From Funneliformis mosseae (taxonomy: Eukaryota > Glomeromycota > Glomeromycetes > Glomerales > Glomeraceae): 11,108 nt of DNA. The stretch is from assembly GCA_910592005.1 (NCBI GenBank), contig CAJVPP010003656.1, positions 1 through 11,108 of the forward strand, given 5' to 3'. Of this stretch, positions 8,084 to 11,108 are shown piece after piece. Each line of letters begins with the position of its first letter. Position 1 is the first letter of the stretch. Below the pieces are notes generated by a model. It searched no databases. It saw only the letters and a program-made list of their open reading frames with translations, and had not been told where the DNA came from. Made by a program: the position numbers and the translations under genes.

Positions 8084-9500
8084 ATGGATGATAACCTTTG
8101 GAGTAAAATTGAAAATAAATTTGATGTATTCTTAAATGGTAGTTTAGTTAAAACAATTAATTCAAAAACGTTTTAAACACAGTTTCTCCTTAACAAATAC
8201 TGAGACTAATTTTAAAAACTAATTATTAAAGTAGCAGAGAAAGTTATTCCAATTAGAAAATCTTCAAAACAATTCAAGTAACTAAGATCATTGATATTTT
8301 CAAAATTATATGCTTAACAGAAAGCTCTACATAAATTCAAATGTTTATTACTCAAAGTTAAACAGATAGTTCATTTCCTCTAACTTAGACTCAATTTTAT
8401 GATAATTTATTAATATTGCTAATTTTTTGTCATTCATTATAGCACATTTATCGTCAAATTATTTATTTATTTTTATTGATCTTTTGATATCAAATACGAA
8501 TTTATTACTCAATGTAATTTTATGTAAAACCAAATTATATAAAAAGTATTATAAATTATAGTCTCATTCAATAAGCTTTAAACTAGTATTTAGATAATTA
8601 TGTAAATTACTCAGCAAAAATGATTGATTCTGCTTTAAATCATTCAAGAAAGACTATTATTTTAGATAGATGTTTATTATAGGATACAAAAGAACTTATC
8701 ACTGACAAAATATGCATTAAATAAACAGTTAACAATTATTTCTAAAAAGCAGCTGGTACTACCTATAAATTTAAAGAAATTTCAGATGAATAATTTCAAT
8801 CTATCAACTGATTGCTGATATTAATTCAAACATTTACAACAATTTAGTGTCATTTTCTTTGGCTGATGAGTGGTACTTAATTATTAAATCACTATCAGAA
8901 GACAAACCATTAGACCTTTTTAAAATATTAAATGAAATGCTTAAACATCTCAATCTAATAGCTAAGAAGATTTTCTAGCATTTAATATGTAGTTATTTAA
9001 ATATATCAACGTTAGAATCTAGCTTATATATATTCAATTTCTAAACTGAAGTCTTGAAAATTTGACTTTAATAATAAGACTGATTATACTATTAGAATAC
9101 CTTTAAAAAGCTTTTATTAAACTCATAAATAGACATTTATCATCTATTTTTGTCTAAAATAACATCCTAAAAGAATACAACTTTGCAAGACTTCCCTTAT
9201 ATTCTATGTTTGAACCTCTACACATTTTTGATAACATAAAATATGATGCCTTATTAAGCAAAAATGATCTGTGGATTCTGTTACAAAATATATCTAAAGC
9301 TTATAATTAAGTTAACATTTTCATGTTAGTCAGAGCTTTGAAATGTTTAATGCTTCTCAAAGAATTTATAGTTTTTATTTTAAATATGTTTATTTAATGT
9401 GAAAACTAAGTTTTTACAATTTTTGAAAATACTGATACTTATAAAGTCTTCTTAGAAATAAATCAAAGAGAATTATCTCATTACTTTTCTGATGATAATA
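8084..9500 (+). pseudogene. LINE (non-LTR) reverse transcriptase, 5' part, inactivated
   Basis: LINE reverse transcriptases copy element RNA at a nicked genomic target. The readable frame opens at an ATG at 8084 (MDDNLWSKIENKF), which is probably internal, as the endonuclease domain is not visible upstream. Frames shift several times. Recognisable landmarks are the pre-fingers block with NEMLKHL (about 8930) and the palm motif A region QNISKAYN-stop-V (9283-9312). There the two Asp of the usual QD.SKA.D are both Asn through G-to-A changes. Next come VRALKCL (about 9330) and the start of the ISPLLW motif as IISLLF at 9472-9489. Conserved Trp is TAG at 8976-8978. It is interrupted at 9500 and resumes at 10281. 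It resembles LINE proteins of Glomeromycotina from memory; I cannot give a clade. Confidence 0.85.
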
Positions 9501-9835
9501 CTCAGTAACAAATCACAAGTCACCTTAAAATATAAATAATCATCCAAAAAGTTTCATTCAATCAAACTTTTTTTTTTATAATAAACTTATCTTTTATACA
9601 AAAAGTTAAATTGTTTTTTATAATAAAATATATATAAACTTATGATTTATTATAAAAATCTAATCATTATAAAAATGTTTTTATCCAAATTTTCATATAT
9701 TTAATGCAAATTTTTAGTTATAATTAAACATCAAATTTTTTAGTTTTAATTTATATTGCTTGAATAAGTAAACTTGTAAATTATTATTAAAAGTTATTAT
9801 ATAAAATTTTAAATTAAATGCATTATTATACAAGA
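9501..9835 (+). repeat. Left arm of the palindromic element
   Basis: It matches the complement of about 9930-10280. Shared stretches include CAAACTTTTTTT, ATAATAAACTTATCTTTTAT, ACTTATGATTTATTATAAAA, TTTAATGCAAATTTTTAG and AATTTATATTGCTT, in the same order and nearly the same spacing. The differences are mainly transitions and small indels. Confidence 0.85.
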
Positions 9836-9929
9836 AGTCCATCTTTCATAAATATTAAAAATTTATATTTTTTTATTAATTTAATATATTGTATAAAATT
9901 AGTAAATATTTTCTCTGAAAAAGTCAATC

Positions 9930-10280
9930 ACTTTGAGTAATAATGCAATTGACTTAAAATTTTAAATAATTATAACTTTTAATATGATCTATAAGTTTAC
10001 TTAGTTAAGCAATATAAATTAAAACTAAAAAATTTGATATTTAATTATAGCTAAAAATTTGCATTAAATATGCAAGAATTTAAATAAAATCCATTAAAAC
10101 ATTTTTATAATGATTAAATTTTTATAATAAATCATAAGTTTATGTATATTTTATTATAAAAAACAATTTTACTTATTATATAAAAGATAAGTTTATTATA
10201 AAAAAAGTTTGATTGAATAAAACTTTTTGAATGATCATTTTTATTTTATTTAAGGTGATCAGTGATTTGTTGCTGAACAC
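9930..10280 (-). repeat. Right arm of the palindromic element
   Basis: It is the reverse-complement partner of 9501-9835. The arm is slightly longer through small insertions, for example in the stretch around 10055-10090. The innermost recognisable pairing is GCATTATTA near 9820 with TAATAATGC near 9938. Confidence 0.85.
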
Positions 10281-11108
10281 TATATATATTATGACTTTCT
10301 ATTTTATAAAGTGCAAAATTCTGACATCATTTATATCATATTTTATAAATGAAAACCCAATATGCATATTAATTTTTTTAATGATATTTAGTGTAAAATC
10401 TTTGTATTAGCTTACATAGATGATACATTATAGATTGCTAAATTAAAATAAGATCTTACTAATATTATCAATCTTGTTAATAACTTTTATAATTTAAATA
10501 GTATTCAAGTGAACTGGTTTAAATTGGAGCTATTAACAAATTCTTCTAATATTCAAACTATTCAAACAAATATTAATAGTTCCCTGCAATTAATTATCTC
10601 AGTAAATCCAAAGAATCAATATATTATTTAAGTATCTGGATCTTCTCTGATATAATAAATCCTTTATTATTAAACAAGCTATTCAGAACATCAAATTTAC
10701 TGTTGCTCATTATGTCTCAAAAAAGACTTACAGATAAACAACTTATTTACACTTTTAATATCATTGCTATTTCTGTGTTAAATATCATATACAACTTACT
10801 TATCTTTTAGAAGCTATTTTAGGTAGAATAGTAAGACTATTTATAGCTCTCTTAAAGAAGCTCCATTTTTTAAGAGATACGTTACTAAGTATCATTTATT
10901 CAAAGCTTTTTTAAGTAACATATTTATATTATAGATATACACAAGCTTTTAGTGATACACTATTAATAGTAATAAATGATACAAATATTCTAAACTTGAC
11001 TACACATTGTAATGGGTAAAAATTTAGATAGATTTAATTGGTAGAATAGGAAGTCAATTTTATTGCCATGTAGATCTTCTATGAAGATCATTTTGTCTAT
11101 TTTATTGC
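10281..11108 (+). pseudogene. LINE reverse transcriptase, 3' part, inactivated and cut by window end
   Basis: The LINE reading resumes as YYD..FYKVQNSD (from about 10289), precisely where the left part stopped. The palm motif C follows, YIDD (10413-10424) in VLAYIDDTL. The catalytic Asp pair is intact but is followed by TAG (10431-10433) at a position that is Trp in relatives as I recall them. Further landmarks are NLNSIQVNWFKLELL (about 10490-10535), the thumb region, then AHYVSKKTYR (about 10705-10734). Beyond 10850 the reading weakens but continues in pieces such as LKEAPFFKRYVTKYHLFKAF (about 10852-10911). Frameshifts and stops rule out function. The 3' end of the element is outside the window. 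Confidence 0.8.

Larger units (their letters stand above)
9501..10280. mobile_element. Palindromic non-autonomous DNA transposon (MITE-like), about 780 bp
   Basis: The element is a giant imperfect inverted repeat. Its left arm (9501 to about 9835) and right arm (about 9930-10280) match as reverse complements over roughly 340 bp, by eye near 85-90 percent, around a unique centre of about 95 bp. Ends begin CTCAGTAACAAATCAC on the left and, on the opposite strand, GTGTTCAGCAACAAATCAC on the right. The CAG start and flanking TA fit a Tc1/mariner-type origin. No coding frame is present, so it would depend on a transposase elsewhere. It sits inside the LINE reverse transcriptase, whose reading resumes at once on the far side. 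Confidence 0.85.

Overview
This is a very AT-rich eukaryotic window (by eye about one fifth G+C) made almost entirely of decayed mobile elements and low-complexity DNA. No gene reads as clearly intact. The reverse-transcriptase and Gag remnants resemble, from memory, the LINE and Ty3/gypsy-type elements abundant in arbuscular mycorrhizal fungi (Glomeromycotina, such as Rhizophagus or Gigaspora relatives). I hold that assignment at moderate confidence only, because nothing here is a host marker gene.

Layout from left to right. 1-571 is featureless AT-rich DNA. 572-1164 (+) is a decayed reading frame of unknown function with a 90-codon intact core. 1154-2345 is a Tc1/mariner DNA transposon whose transposase pseudogene (1254-2160, minus) is readable along its whole length but carries stops, one frameshift and a lost catalytic Asp. 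2346-3263 is AT-rich with simple repeats. 3264-5409 (+) is a retrotransposon Gag pseudogene with a core domain, a damaged zinc knuckle and an acidic 11-residue repeat tail; no protease, reverse transcriptase or integrase follows. 5410-5949 holds two hairpins and a block with a striking excess of G over C. About 5950-7680 is a T-rich degenerate tandem array with a period of roughly 240 bp. 7690-8080 is the terminal fragment of a second, different Tc1-like transposon (minus). 8084-11108 (+) is a LINE reverse-transcriptase pseudogene, split at 9500/10281 by a roughly 780 bp palindromic, non-autonomous DNA element.

The features do not work together as a pathway; the window is a record of layered insertions. 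The relative order is partly readable: the palindromic element entered the LINE after the LINE was in place, because the reverse-transcriptase reading resumes on the far side. The second Tc1 fragment abuts the truncated start of the LINE reading. All four protein-coding element remnants share one decay signature: conserved Trp codons now read TAG and probable Gln codons read TAA or TAG. This is what C-to-T change at CpA on either strand would produce. That shared signature, the palindromic element and the T-rich array with recurring splice-donor-like motifs are the points most worth a second look. I found no convincing new functional system.
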